Shown here: one piece after another, positions 52,297-60,649 of the stretch
Position numbering within the stretch: the stretch's first letter is position 1
Layout: each line of letters starts with the position of its first letter
Source of the DNA: Variovorax sp. PAMC26660
GTDB lineage: Bacteria > Pseudomonadota > Gammaproteobacteria > Burkholderiales > Burkholderiaceae_C
DNA: 64,000 nt
Direction: 5' to 3'
Assembly: GCF_014302995.1 (NCBI RefSeq)
Contig: NZ_CP060295.1
Span: 1,426,001 to 1,490,000 of the forward strand
Notes under the pieces: generated by a model
Databases searched by the model: none
What the model saw: the letters and a program-made list of their open reading frames with translations, nothing else
Told to the model about the DNA's origin: nothing
Program-made: the position numbers and the translations under genes

Positions 52297-52800
52297 TCAG
52301 CGGTAGCTGAATTCGGCTCGGCGATTGAGCTGATAGCCCTCCTCGGTGGTTTCGAGAGATGCGGGTTTTTCCGTGCCCCAGCTGATGGCTTCGACACGCT
52401 CGGCCGGCACGCCCAGTTGCGTGAGCGAACGCTGCACGGCTTCGGCGCGGCGCTGGCCCAGCGCCAGGTTGTATTCGCGGCCGCCGCGCTGGTCGGTGTT
52501 GCCTTCGATCACGACCCGGCTCGACGGCCGGTTGCGCATGAAGCTCGCGTGCGCCTCGACGATGTTGCGGTCGCCGGGCCTGATGTTGTATTTGTCGAAG
52601 TCGAAGTAGACGATCTTCGACACGCCGGCCGGGCCGTTCTGCACCGGCGGCGGCGGTGCCGGTTCCACCTTCGCCACCGCGCTCGCGCCCTTGTTCGAGT
52701 AGTAGTAGGTCGCATCGTCGCGGCCGGTCCTGGGAGGGACGCAGGCCGCGAGGCTTGCGCTGATCGCAACGAGGGCGAGTATCTGGAAATTCTTTTTCAT
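52297..52800 (-). CDS. OmpA family lipoprotein (Pal-like)
   Basis: A 167-residue lipoprotein with lipobox SLAAC20 and a C-terminal OmpA/Pal domain (about 60-167): VYFDFDKYNIRPGDRNIVEAHASFM, then EGNTDQRGGREYNLALGQRRAEAVQ. It probably ties the outer membrane to peptidoglycan. The ATG at 52800 has AAAGGAT upstream. It lies between the adhesin gene and the Mur-like fusion gene, and may support the secretion machine or surface anchoring. Confidence 0.92.
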   Translation of the reverse strand: MKKNFQILALVAISASLAACVPPRTGRDDATYYYSNKGASAVAKVEPAPPPPVQNGPAGVSKIVYFDFDKYNIRPGDRNIVEAHASFMRNRPSSRVVIEGNTDQRGGREYNLALGQRRAEAVQRSLTQLGVPAERVEAISWGTEKPASLETTEEGYQLNRRAEFSYR

Positions 52801-52883
52801 ATCAATCCTTTCGAGGGACAGGCCGGTGGTGGCCTGTCCCTGCTGCTGCAGCTCCCTCACCCCTCTCCTTCTGATGTTCTTGT

Positions 52884-55800
52884 TCAACCCAGCAAGCCGT
52901 GCAGGATGTTCGTCACGGGCGACAGGACGTTGCCGGCCGGCGAGTGCTCGACCAGGCTGGTGATCGGGGTCAGCACATCGTTCACCAGCGGGGTGACTGC
53001 ATGTTCGACACCGTTCACCACTCCGCTGACCACGTCGGTCACCGGAGCAGCCGCGTGGGACGCGCCAGCCAGGATGTCGGTCACAGGTGCCGTGGCGCCC
53101 GATGCCGCGCTCGTCACGGTGGAGACCACCGGGGCGACAGCGCTGGTCGCATGGGAGGCCAGGTCCGTCACCGGCTGAAGGATGTTGGCGGCCGGGCCGC
53201 TGCCTCCCAGCAGGCCGCCGAGCAAGCCACCCACCAGGCCGTCGCTGCCGAGCAGACCACCGGTGGTGCCACCGGTCACGCCACCGAGCAGACCACCCAC
53301 GAGGCCGTCGCTGCCCAGCAAGCCGCCGACCAGTCCGTGATCGCCGAGCACGCCATCGAGCAGGCCGCCAGTGGTGCCACCGGTCACGCCACCGAGCAGA
53401 CCACCCACGAGGCCGTCGCTGCCCAGCAAGCCGCCGACCAGTCCGTGATCGCCGAGCACGCCATCGAGCAGGCCGCCAGTGGTGCCACCGGTCACGCCAC
53501 CGAGCAGACCGCCCACGAGGCCGTCGCTGCCCAACAAGCCGCCGACCAGGCCGTGATCGCCGAGCACGCCGTCGAGGATGCCGCCAGTGGTGCCACCGGT
53601 CACGCCACCGAGCAGACCGCCCAAGAGGCCGTCGCTGCCCAGCAAGCCGCCGACCAGACCGTGATCGCCGAGCACGCCGTCGAGGATGCCGCCGGTGGTG
53701 CCACCAGTCACGCCACCGAGCAGACCGCCCACGAGGCCGTCGCTGCCCAGCAAGCCGCCGACCAGTCCGTGATCGCCGAGCACGCCATCGAGCAGGCCGC
53801 CGGTGGTGCCACCGGTCACGCCACCGAGCAGACCGCCAACGAGGCCGTCGCTACCGAGCAAGCCGCCGACCAGGCCGTGATCGCCGAGCACGCCGTCGAG
53901 CAGGCCGCCGGTGGTGCCACCGGTCACGCCACCAAGCAGACCGCCCAAGAGGCCGTCGCTGCCCAGCAGACCACCGACCAGGCCGTGATCGCCGAGCACG
54001 CCGTCGAGGATGCCGCCAGTGGCACCGCCGCCGAGCACACCGCCCAACAAACCGCCGTCGCCACCAAGCAGACCGCCCAGCAGGCCGTCGTTGCCGAGGA
54101 CGCCGCCAAGCAGGCCGCCGTCACCGCCGAGAACGCCGCCGAGCAAACCACCGTCGCCACCAAGCAGACCACCCAGCAGGCCGTCGTTGCCGAGGACGCC
54201 GCCAAGCAGGCCGCCGTCACCGCCGAGAACGCCGCCGAGCAAACCACCGTCGCCACCAAGCAGACCACCCAGCAGGCCGTCGTTACCGAGGACGCCGCCA
54301 AGCAGGCCGCCGTCACCGCCGAGAACGCCGCCGAGCAAACCGCCGTCGCCACCAAGCAGACCACCCAGCAGGCCGTCGTTACCGAGGACGCCGCCAAGCA
54401 GGCCGCCGTCACCGCCGAGAACGCCGCCGAGCAAACCGCCGTCGCCACCAAGCAGACCGCCCAGCAGGCCGTCGTTGCCCAGCACGCCACCGAGGAGACC
54501 ACCCGCCGCACCGCCGCCGAGCGCACCGCCCAGCAGGCCGCCGTTCAGCAGATGCGCCACGCCGTCGGTGAGGAAGTCGACCTGCGTGTCGACTGCGTTC
54601 AGCAGCGCGTGCGTCGTGCCGGCGCCGAGCAGTTGGTCGGTCAGCGGGCTCACCAGGCCGCTCACGCCGTCCGTCACGTTCTTCACCACGCTGTCGACCG
54701 GGTCGAGGATGTTGGGGCTGTTCGGCGTGAAGGTGGTGCCGAGCAGCGGGCCGAGCAGGCCGTCGACCGTGTCGGTCACGTGGTCCGTGAGGCTGACGAC
54801 CGGGGTCAGCACGTTGCCCAGGCCGAGGCCTCCGAGCACGCCGTGGTTCAGGCCGTTCGCCACACCGCCGACGATGCTGTCGACCGGGTCGAGCAGCGCC
54901 GTACCGGGTGCGCCGGTGCCCCCACCGCCAATGCCACCCAGCACACCGCCGAGCACGCCACCCAGCAGGCCGTCATTGCCCAGCAGGCCGCCGACCACAC
55001 CATGGTCGCCCAGCAGGCCACCCACGAGGCCGTCCGGTCCGAGCAGGCCGCCACCGATGCCGGTCACACCGCCCAGCAGGCCGCCGCTGCCCAGGAGGCC
55101 ACCGACCAGGCCATGATCGCCCAGCAGGCCGCCCACGAGGCCGTCGCTGCCCAGCAGGCCGCCGACCAGGCCGTCGTTGCCGAGCACGCCGCCAAGCAGA
55201 CCATCGTTGCCCAGCAAACCGCCCACCAGACCGTTGTTGCCCAGCACACCGCCGAGCAAGCCGTCGCCACCGAGCAGGCCGCCCACGATGCCGTTGTCGC
55301 CCAGCAGGCCGCCGAGCAGGCCGTCGTTGCTGACCAGGCCGCCCAGCAGACCGTGGTCGCCGAGCAAGCCGCCGACCAGTCCGTCGTTGCCGAGCAGGCC
55401 GCCGAGCGAGCCGCCCAGCAGGCCGCCGACCACACCATGCTCGCCGAGCAGGCCGCCCAGCGGGCTGTCGGTGATCAGGCCGGAGATCACGCCGTGCTCG
55501 CCGAGCAGGCTGTCGACCAGACCACCGTGGCCCAGCAGTTCGCCGGTGACGCCGTTGGTGCCCAGCAGGTTCGACAGGCCGCCGTTGAAGCCGAGCAGGC
55601 CGCCCACGAGGCCGTCGTTGCCAAGCAGGCCGCCAAGGGCGCTACCGTCGCCGAGCAGGCCGCCGAGCAGGCCGTGTTCACCCAGAAGGCCGCCGGTCAG
55701 GCCGCCCACGGCGCCGTCGCTGCCGAGCAGGCCACCGACCAGACCATCGTGACCCAGCACGTTGCCGAGCAGGCCGCCGACCGCGCCATGCTCGCCGAGC

Positions 55801-57287
55801 AGGCCGCCCACCAGGCCGTCGCTGCCGAGCAGGCCGCCCACCAGGCCGTGGTCGCTCAGCAGGCCGGTCACGAGGCTGTTCGGTCCGAGCACCGTGCCCA
55901 GCACATTGCCGACCACGCCATGCGTGCCCAGCAGTTGGTCGGTGACGCCACCGAGGCCGAGGGCGCCGGTCACGCCGCTGAGGATGCCGTGGTCGCCGAT
56001 CAGGTTTTCCAGGCCGTTGTGCAGCGCGTCGGTCAGGTAGTCGACCTGGCCCAGCACCGTGCCGAGGATGGCGGTGGTGGCACCCGCGCCCAGCAGGCCG
56101 TCGAGTGCGGGGCTCAGCGCACCGCCCAGCAGGTGGGTCACGTTGCCGACGGTGTTGTCGATCGGGTCGAACTCGTTCGGGTTGTTCGGCGTGAAGTTGG
56201 TGCCGAGCAGCGGAGCCAGCACGTTGTCGACAACGTCGGTCACACCATCGACCGCGTGGCCGACCGGAGTGAGCGCGCCGCCAAGGCCGAGTGCCCCGCC
56301 GAGGCCGTCGAGCACGTGGTGGACGAGGCTGTCGCCCGGATCGAGGAGGTGGTCGCCGTCTGCGTCCGAATCGGCATCCGCGTCTGCATCGGAGTCGGCG
56401 TCTGCATCCGCGTCCGCGTCCGAGTCGGCATCTGCGTCCGCATCGGAGTCCGAATCGGCATCCGCGTCTGCATCCGAGTCGGCATCGGCATCTGCGTCGG
56501 AGTCCGAATCCGCATCGGCGTCTGCATCCGAATCGGCATCAGCATCCGCGTCGGAGTCTGCGTCCGCATCGGCGTCTGCATCCGAGTCGGCATCCGCATC
56601 GGCGTCACCATCGGCATCCGCGTCCGCGTCCGCATCGGAATCGGCGTCCGCGTCGGAGCCGGTCGGGGGTGTCGTGGGGTTGCCCGAGGACACGAGGAGC
56701 GGAATGCCGGTATCGCCACCACCGCCACCACCGCTCAGCGCCGCACCCAGTGCCGCGGCACCCAGAGCACCCAGCGCGAATTCGCCCAGGCCGATGCCGC
56801 TGCCGGCGGCGAGCTTCTTGGTCACGGCCAGCGCGGCTGCGTCGGCATCGCTGTCCGGTGGGGTCACTTGCAGGTCGCCCGAGGCGACATCCACATTCAC
56901 TTGTTCAAGGCCGCCCGGCAGCTTGGTCGAGCCGATGGTGGCATCGGTGCCGCCGGTGAAGACGCCGGACAGCGGCGCCTTGTTGGTGGCCGAGCCGGGA
57001 AAGAGCACGTTGGCGTGGCCGTCCTGCGGAACGATCACGCGGTCACCGGCCACCAGCGTCTGATTGCCATCGACAGGAATGCGGACACCGTCGCGCATCA
57101 CGGCAACGCCCTGCGTCGCATTCGATAATGTGCCGATGCTGGCGGGGCCAGCTGCAGCGGGTGCCGCCGAACTCATCGCGGCGGGAGCGCCGAGCGGAGT
57201 GACGGTGGCCTGGGCGATGACCACTGGAGCAGCGCCGGCGGCGGCAAGTCCTTCGGTCGAATTGGTCGATGCTTGTTGAGCGGTCAT
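52884..57287 (-). CDS. giant repeat adhesin, type I secretion substrate (putative)
   Basis: A 1,467-residue protein. Residues 1-200 hold an Ala-rich start and a domain ([34 protein letters not shown]) like the N-terminal region of Lap/Bap-type adhesins, then a Gly run. Residues about 206-315 are a Ser-Asp-Ala-Asp repeat. Residues about 316-1365 are [12 protein letters not shown] repeats, including exact 36-residue and 32-residue tandem units. The last 100 residues are Val/Thr/Ala-rich. No RTX nonapeptide was seen. With its own ABC, HlyD and TolC genes it is probably exported to the surface. The ATG at 57287 follows a sigma-54 promoter. Confidence 0.8.
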   Translation of the reverse strand: MTAQQASTNSTEGLAAAGAAPVVIAQATVTPLGAPAAMSSAAPAAAGPASIGTLSNATQGVAVMRDGVRIPVDGNQTLVAGDRVIVPQDGHANVLFPGSATNKAPLSGVFTGGTDATIGSTKLPGGLEQVNVDVASGDLQVTPPDSDADAAALAVTKKLAAGSGIGLGEFALGALGAAALGAALSGGGGGGDTGIPLLVSSGNPTTPPTGSDADADSDADADADADGDADADADSDADADADADSDADADADSDADADADSDSDADADADSDADADADSDSDADADADSDADADADADSDADADADSDADGDHLLDPGDSLVHHVLDGLGGALGLGGALTPVGHAVDGVTDVVDNVLAPLLGTNFTPNNPNEFDPIDNTVGNVTHLLGGALSPALDGLLGAGATTAILGTVLGQVDYLTDALHNGLENLIGDHGILSGVTGALGLGGVTDQLLGTHGVVGNVLGTVLGPNSLVTGLLSDHGLVGGLLGSDGLVGGLLGEHGAVGGLLGNVLGHDGLVGGLLGSDGAVGGLTGGLLGEHGLLGGLLGDGSALGGLLGNDGLVGGLLGFNGGLSNLLGTNGVTGELLGHGGLVDSLLGEHGVISGLITDSPLGGLLGEHGVVGGLLGGSLGGLLGNDGLVGGLLGDHGLLGGLVSNDGLLGGLLGDNGIVGGLLGGDGLLGGVLGNNGLVGGLLGNDGLLGGVLGNDGLVGGLLGSDGLVGGLLGDHGLVGGLLGSGGLLGGVTGIGGGLLGPDGLVGGLLGDHGVVGGLLGNDGLLGGVLGGVLGGIGGGGTGAPGTALLDPVDSIVGGVANGLNHGVLGGLGLGNVLTPVVSLTDHVTDTVDGLLGPLLGTTFTPNSPNILDPVDSVVKNVTDGVSGLVSPLTDQLLGAGTTHALLNAVDTQVDFLTDGVAHLLNGGLLGGALGGGAAGGLLGGVLGNDGLLGGLLGGDGGLLGGVLGGDGGLLGGVLGNDGLLGGLLGGDGGLLGGVLGGDGGLLGGVLGNDGLLGGLLGGDGGLLGGVLGGDGGLLGGVLGNDGLLGGLLGGDGGLLGGVLGGDGGLLGGVLGNDGLLGGLLGGDGGLLGGVLGGGATGGILDGVLGDHGLVGGLLGSDGLLGGLLGGVTGGTTGGLLDGVLGDHGLVGGLLGSDGLVGGLLGGVTGGTTGGLLDGVLGDHGLVGGLLGSDGLVGGLLGGVTGGTTGGILDGVLGDHGLVGGLLGSDGLLGGLLGGVTGGTTGGILDGVLGDHGLVGGLLGSDGLVGGLLGGVTGGTTGGLLDGVLGDHGLVGGLLGSDGLVGGLLGGVTGGTTGGLLDGVLGDHGLVGGLLGSDGLVGGLLGGVTGGTTGGLLGSDGLVGGLLGGLLGGSGPAANILQPVTDLASHATSAVAPVVSTVTSAASGATAPVTDILAGASHAAAPVTDVVSGVVNGVEHAVTPLVNDVLTPITSLVEHSPAGNVLSPVTNILHGLLG
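53263..54018 (-). repeat. seven tandem 108-bp repeats within the adhesin gene
   Basis: The landmark GTGGTGCCAC (plus strand) recurs at 53263, 53371, 53479, 53587, 53695, 53803 and 53911, exactly 108 bp apart. Each unit encodes 36 residues of the form [18 protein letters not shown] plus [16 protein letters not shown]. Copies differ by a few silent or conservative changes, so copy number may vary between strains. Confidence 0.9.
54091..54474 (-). repeat. four tandem 96-bp repeats within the adhesin gene
   Basis: The landmark TTGCCGAGGA (or TTACCGAGGA) recurs at 54091, 54187, 54283 and 54379, exactly 96 bp apart. Each unit encodes 32 residues of [20 protein letters not shown] type. The copies are almost identical, a sign of recent duplication. 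Confidence 0.9.
56345..56670 (-). repeat. Asp-Ala/Asp-Ser dipeptide repeat tract in the adhesin gene
   Basis: About 109 residues composed almost only of D, A and S ([15 protein letters not shown] pattern, with a few DGDAD units). It is highly acidic and should be extended and calcium-binding, like the SD stalks of surface proteins. On the DNA level it is a degenerate 6-bp periodic repeat. Confidence 0.88.
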
Positions 57288-57320
57288 GGCAGCCTCTGTG
57301 ACAAAAGATGCCTTAACAGG

Positions 57321-57336
57321 GGCAACTTGCGTGCCG
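57321..57336 (-). promoter_or_regulatory. sigma-54 promoter of the adhesin operon
   Basis: On the minus strand CGGCACGCAAGTTGCC matches GGCACG-N4-TTGC exactly, with 10 nt between GG and GC. Only the outer T and final W differ from consensus. Transcription would start near 57309, 22 nt before the ATG at 57287. Confidence 0.72.
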
Positions 57337-57418
57337 CTTTTATTTCGCCTTGTGCCAGACCGGCTGCAGACCACGCAACCTGTTGATTCGTATGAATATT
57401 TTTCTAAAAATCGGCTTG

Positions 57419-57483
57419 TCGACCTCAGGTCGAAACAGCTCGTAAGAAGGTCATTTCGCGATTCGTTACGTTACGAAGTAACG
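57419..57483. promoter_or_regulatory. two palindromes upstream of the adhesin promoter
   Basis: TCGACCTCAGGTCGA (57419-57433) is a perfect 15-bp palindrome. CGTTAC-GAA-GTAACG (57469-57483) is another, with a third CGTTAC copy at 57464. They lie about 85 and 130-150 bp upstream of the -24 box, the normal place for enhancer-binding protein sites. The rest of the 57288-57588 interval is AT-rich leader for the divergent genes and holds no ORF. Confidence 0.6.
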
Positions 57484-57588
57484 CGATGTACCCGGAACGT
57501 CCGACACATCCAGCCGCGTCGCAAGCCGCGTTCGAAGCCGCCTTTTCTTGCTGCTCTCTCCTCCTCTTTTTCTGCCTTCTATCTATAT

Positions 57589-58020
57589 ATGTTCAACCCC
57601 TCCCAGGAAGATGTGCGCCGCTTTTTCTGCGACGTGTACGCCAAGCATCGGCAGGGCCTGCCGATGGAAGCGCTGGAGACCATCGCCGCCGGATGGATCG
57701 ACGAACACCCCGAATACCACGAGGACCTGGCCGATGCCGACGCCGCGGTCGCGCGGGTCTATGACGGATCGAACGGCCGCGAGAACCCGTTCCTTCATCT
57801 GTCGATGCACCTGTCGATCAGCGAGCAATGCTCGATCGACCAGCCGCGTGGCATCCGCCAGGCGGTCGAGCTGCTGGCGGCGCGCCGCGGCTCGCTGCTG
57901 CACGCGCATCACGAGGCGATGGATTGCCTGGGCCAGATGATGTGGGAGAGCCAGCGCGCCGGTCGCCCGCCAGATGGCGAGGGCTATGTGGCCTGCGTGC
58001 AGCGCCGGGCAACGAAATAG
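57589..58020 (+). CDS. DUF1841 family protein
   Basis: A 143-residue protein starting MFNPSQEDVRRFFCDVYAKHRQGLPMEALE, with HLSMHLSISEQCSIDQPRGIRQ and HHEAMDCLGQMMWESQRAG, the conserved parts of the DUF1841 family of beta/gamma-proteobacteria. Function is unknown. It diverges from the adhesin operon; the intergenic repeat downstream supplies its TAG stop. Confidence 0.88.
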   Translation: MFNPSQEDVRRFFCDVYAKHRQGLPMEALETIAAGWIDEHPEYHEDLADADAAVARVYDGSNGRENPFLHLSMHLSISEQCSIDQPRGIRQAVELLAARRGSLLHAHHEAMDCLGQMMWESQRAGRPPDGEGYVACVQRRATK

Positions 58021-58119
58021 GCTCGCCCCCAGTCTTCGCGCACTTCGTGTCGCTTCGCCAACCCCCTACCGGGGGCAACACCAGCGGCCCGGCAAAGCCG
58101 GTTCCGCGGTGTTTCGCGA
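58018..58119. repeat. covarying cloverleaf-like intergenic repeat, copy 2
   Basis: A second copy of the element at 43825-43927, again starting TAGGCTCGCCCCCA and again placed so that its first three bases are the stop codon of the upstream gene. The inner stem is GCGG/CCGC (58084/58104) where copy 1 has GAGG/CCTC, a compensatory change. It lies between convergent genes. Confidence 0.8.
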
Positions 58120-58129
58120 AAGAGACACG

Positions 58130-59119
58130 CTAACTCCGCGGCTTTCTTCTGGACCTTGGCGGCAGCGCGCCCTGCTGCTTCGCAGCCTCGCGCAGCAGCG
58201 CCGCCATCGCACCGCGCAAAGCCGATGGCTCGGCATCGCTGCGCTGCAGAAGGCCGACCGGCTCTTCGGTACCGGCCGTGTCGATTCGCAATCGCACCAG
58301 CCGGCCGTCCGCCAGTTCGCCGCGCGCGGCACCGAGCGGCGTGATCCACACCGCGTCGGACACCGCCACCAGTGCACGCGCCACCGCCACGTCGAGCGTC
58401 TGCAGCGCGTTGGTCGGCAACACGAGGCCGCGCGCCGACAGAAAGCTCTCGGTGTTGTGGCGCGGGATCGTGCCCTCGCCGTACACCACGAGCGGGTAAG
58501 CCAGCACCGCCTGCACCGATGCCGCCTTCAGTGCGAGCGGATGGCCGGCGCGCACGGCGAACACCAGCGGCTCGGTGTGCAGCAGCTCGAAACTCAGGCC
58601 GCCCATCAGGCGCGGATCGCTCATGCGGCCCACCACGATGTCCAGTTCGCCCGCGCGCAGTTCGTCGAGCAACGCGGCATTGGCAGCGCTCTTGACCATG
58701 ATCTGTGCGGCTGGCCAGCCATCGCGCAGCCGCGCCAGCGCCGCCGGCAGCAGGGCCGGCGCCACGCTCGGCAACGCGCCGATGCGCAGGCGCTCGATGC
58801 GCTCGCCCGATGCCGGCGCCACCGCCTGCGCGCTGGCGTCCAGTGCTTCGAGCACGCGCAGCGCATGCGTGAGCAATTGCTCGCCGGCCGGCGTGAGGCC
58901 CTGCACGCCGCGACGGCCGGCCTTGCTGCGCTCGACCAGGCGCGCGCCCACGATGGCCTCCAGCTCCGAGAGCGTCTTCGATACCGCGGGCTGGCTCAGC
59001 GCCAGCCGCCCGGCCGCACGCGCCAGGTGGCGCTCTTGAGCCACGGCGACGAGGCAGCGCAGATGGCGCAGCTGCACGTTGCGCACGAAATCCTGGCGAA
59101 GATCGGTGGGGGTTTTCAA
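58130..59119 (-). CDS. pcaQ: LysR family regulator PcaQ
   Basis: A 329-residue LysR protein: HTH at about 15-75 (VQLRHLRCLVAVAQERHLARAAGRLALSQPAVSKTLSELEAI) and an effector domain with LRIGALPSVAPALLPAALARL. PcaQ activates protocatechuate genes, usually in response to beta-carboxy-cis,cis-muconate. It diverges from pcaHG with a 104-bp gap, the classical layout. Confidence 0.9.
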   Translation of the reverse strand: MKTPTDLRQDFVRNVQLRHLRCLVAVAQERHLARAAGRLALSQPAVSKTLSELEAIVGARLVERSKAGRRGVQGLTPAGEQLLTHALRVLEALDASAQAVAPASGERIERLRIGALPSVAPALLPAALARLRDGWPAAQIMVKSAANAALLDELRAGELDIVVGRMSDPRLMGGLSFELLHTEPLVFAVRAGHPLALKAASVQAVLAYPLVVYGEGTIPRHNTESFLSARGLVLPTNALQTLDVAVARALVAVSDAVWITPLGAARGELADGRLVRLRIDTAGTEEPVGLLQRSDAEPSALRGAMAALLREAAKQQGALPPRSRRKPRS

Positions 59120-59134
59120 TGCCTGCTGGTTATT
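59119..59134. promoter_or_regulatory. possible PcaQ half-site between pcaQ and pcaH
   Basis: On the minus strand ATAACC-AGCA-GGCATT resembles the known PcaQ site ATAACC-N4-GGTTAA in its first half only. It overlaps the pcaQ start, which would fit autoregulation. Weak evidence. Confidence 0.3.
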
Positions 59135-59223
59135 GGAACTGGATCAATCTTCAATTTACATCATTGGATGGCGCTTCTAAAGTCTGGGCTTCCGGATTCG
59201 TCCCACGACAGGAGACAACATCG

Positions 59224-59958
59224 ATGTTGACCAAGACCCAGGGCCTGCAAGGCCCGCTCACCACCCTCACCCCGCGCGACTGGGAAGCCCACCCCAGCTA
59301 TGTCTACCCGGGCTACAAATCCACCGCCAAGCGCGGCCCGCTAAAGCCGCTGATCCCGCTGAAGGCTTCGCTCGGCGAGCTGCAACAGCCGGTGTACGGC
59401 CACGACAGCATCGGCGAGTTCGACCATGACCTCACGCGCAACGCGCGCAAGAACGGCGAGCCGCTGGGCGAACGCATGATCCTCACTGGCCAGGTGCTCG
59501 ACGAGCATCGCCGCCCGGTCGCCAACACGCTGGTCGAACTCTGGCAGGCCAATGCCTCGGGCCGCTACGTGCACAAGGTCGACCAGCACGACGCGCCGCT
59601 CGACCCCAACTTCCTCGGCGCGGGCCGCTGCCTGACCGACAGCGAAGGCCGCTACCGCTTCCTCACGATCAAGCCCGGCGCCTACCCCTGGGGCAACCAC
59701 CCGAACGCATGGCGTCCGCAGCACATCCACCTGTCGCTGTTCGGCCAGAGCTTTGCCAGCCGCCTCGTCACGCAGATGTACTTCCCCGGCGATCCGCTGA
59801 TGCAGTACGACCCAATGATCACCGGCACACCCGAGCGCTATCGCAACCGGCTGGTTGCCGACTTCAGCCTCGACATCACCGAAGAAGGCTACGCACTGGG
59901 CTACCAGTTCGACATGGTGCTGCGCGGCGCCGATGAAACGCCATTCGAGAACCGCTGA
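59224..59958 (+). CDS. pcaH: protocatechuate 3,4-dioxygenase beta subunit
   Basis: A 244-residue intradiol dioxygenase subunit. The Fe(III) ligands can be placed at Y115 (SGRYVHK), Y154 (GAYPWGNH), H167 and H169 (RPQHIHLSL), matching the tyrosine and histidine pairs of known enzymes with a seven-residue offset. With PcaG it opens protocatechuate to beta-carboxy-cis,cis-muconate. GGAGACA precedes the ATG at 59224. Confidence 0.95.
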   Translation: MLTKTQGLQGPLTTLTPRDWEAHPSYVYPGYKSTAKRGPLKPLIPLKASLGELQQPVYGHDSIGEFDHDLTRNARKNGEPLGERMILTGQVLDEHRRPVANTLVELWQANASGRYVHKVDQHDAPLDPNFLGAGRCLTDSEGRYRFLTIKPGAYPWGNHPNAWRPQHIHLSLFGQSFASRLVTQMYFPGDPLMQYDPMITGTPERYRNRLVADFSLDITEEGYALGYQFDMVLRGADETPFENR

Positions 59959-59974
59959 GCCAAGGACACACACC

Positions 59975-60583
59975 ATGTTGATGAGCGCACAGGAAGCCGA
60001 CTTCGGCCAGACCCCTTCCCAGACCGTGGGCCCCTACTTCGCCTATGGCCTCACGGCCACGCAGTACGGCTACGATTTCAACCAGCCCTTCGATGCCGTC
60101 GTGGCGCTGGACAACGCCACCGGCCAGCGCATCCGCCTCGAAGGCCAGGTGATCGACGGCGACGGCCATCCGATCGGCGATGCCATGGTCGAGATCAGCC
60201 AGCCCGATGGCGAAGGCCGCTATCCGCAAACGCCCGATGAAGCGCGCGCGCTGGGCTTTCGCGCCTTCGGCCGTGTCGGCACGGGCACCGACGCGCAGAA
60301 CCGCTTCGTGTTCCACACCGTCAAGCCTGGCGCGCAAACGCCGGGCGAAGCACCGCACATCAATGTGATCGTGCTGATGCGCGGCCTGCTGCTGCATGCG
60401 TTCACGCGCGTGTACTTCAGCGATGAAGCCGAGGCGAATGCGAAGGACGCGGTGCTCGACAGCGTGCCGGCCGATCGCCGCCACACACTGATCGCGCAGC
60501 GCAGCGAACAGGGCGGTGCCATCACCTATCGCTTCGACATCCGCATGCAGGGCGCGGACGAGACGGCCTTCTTCGACGTCTGA
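59975..60583 (+). CDS. pcaG: protocatechuate 3,4-dioxygenase alpha subunit
   Basis: A 202-residue alpha subunit with TPSQTVGPYFAYGLT near the N-terminus and PHINVIVLMRGLLLHAFTRVYF. It lacks the iron ligands, as expected for PcaG, and packs with PcaH. It follows pcaH by 16 bp. The operon ends at the terminator 60606-60633. pcaB, pcaC and pcaD are not in the window. Confidence 0.94.
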   Translation: MLMSAQEADFGQTPSQTVGPYFAYGLTATQYGYDFNQPFDAVVALDNATGQRIRLEGQVIDGDGHPIGDAMVEISQPDGEGRYPQTPDEARALGFRAFGRVGTGTDAQNRFVFHTVKPGAQTPGEAPHINVIVLMRGLLLHAFTRVYFSDEAEANAKDAVLDSVPADRRHTLIAQRSEQGGAITYRFDIRMQGADETAFFDV

Positions 60584-60605
60584 AACCGAGGGAAATCCCG
60601 GACAC

Positions 60606-60633
60606 AAAAAAGCCCGCATCGTGCGGGCTTTTT
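60606..60633. terminator. bidirectional intrinsic terminator between pcaG and the cytochrome gene
   Basis: AAAAAGCCCGCA, a TCG loop and TGCGGGCTTTTT form a perfect stem with A and T runs on both sides, serving the convergent pcaG (+) and cytochrome c4 (-) genes. Confidence 0.92.
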
Positions 60634-60649
60634 GTTGGGAGCGAAACGC

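Noticed and set aside
53263..54474. CRISPR array
   Set aside because: The repeats are contiguous, in frame and coding, without unique spacers.
52899..57128. Very long plus-strand ORF (1,409 residues) and a 494-residue arginine-rich ORF
   Set aside because: Both are frame shadows of the minus-strand adhesin repeats; composition is a mirror of the repeat codons, there is no ribosome site or domain, and the minus frame has the promoter, start signal and operon context.
52884..57287. RTX-type calcium-binding repeats in the adhesin
   Set aside because: Glycine-rich units lack the GGxGxDxUx nonapeptide pattern; the Asp-rich tract is of a different kind.
46890..57287. Bacteriocin or RiPP export cluster
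   Set aside because: The ABC protein lacks a C39 peptidase domain and there is no small precursor gene; the large repeat protein is the obvious substrate.
57336..57350. TGGCACAAGGCGAA as an alternative sigma-54 promoter for the adhesin
   Set aside because: The -24 part fits, but there is no GC 10 nt downstream; the neighbouring CGGCACG-CAAG-TTGCC is far better.
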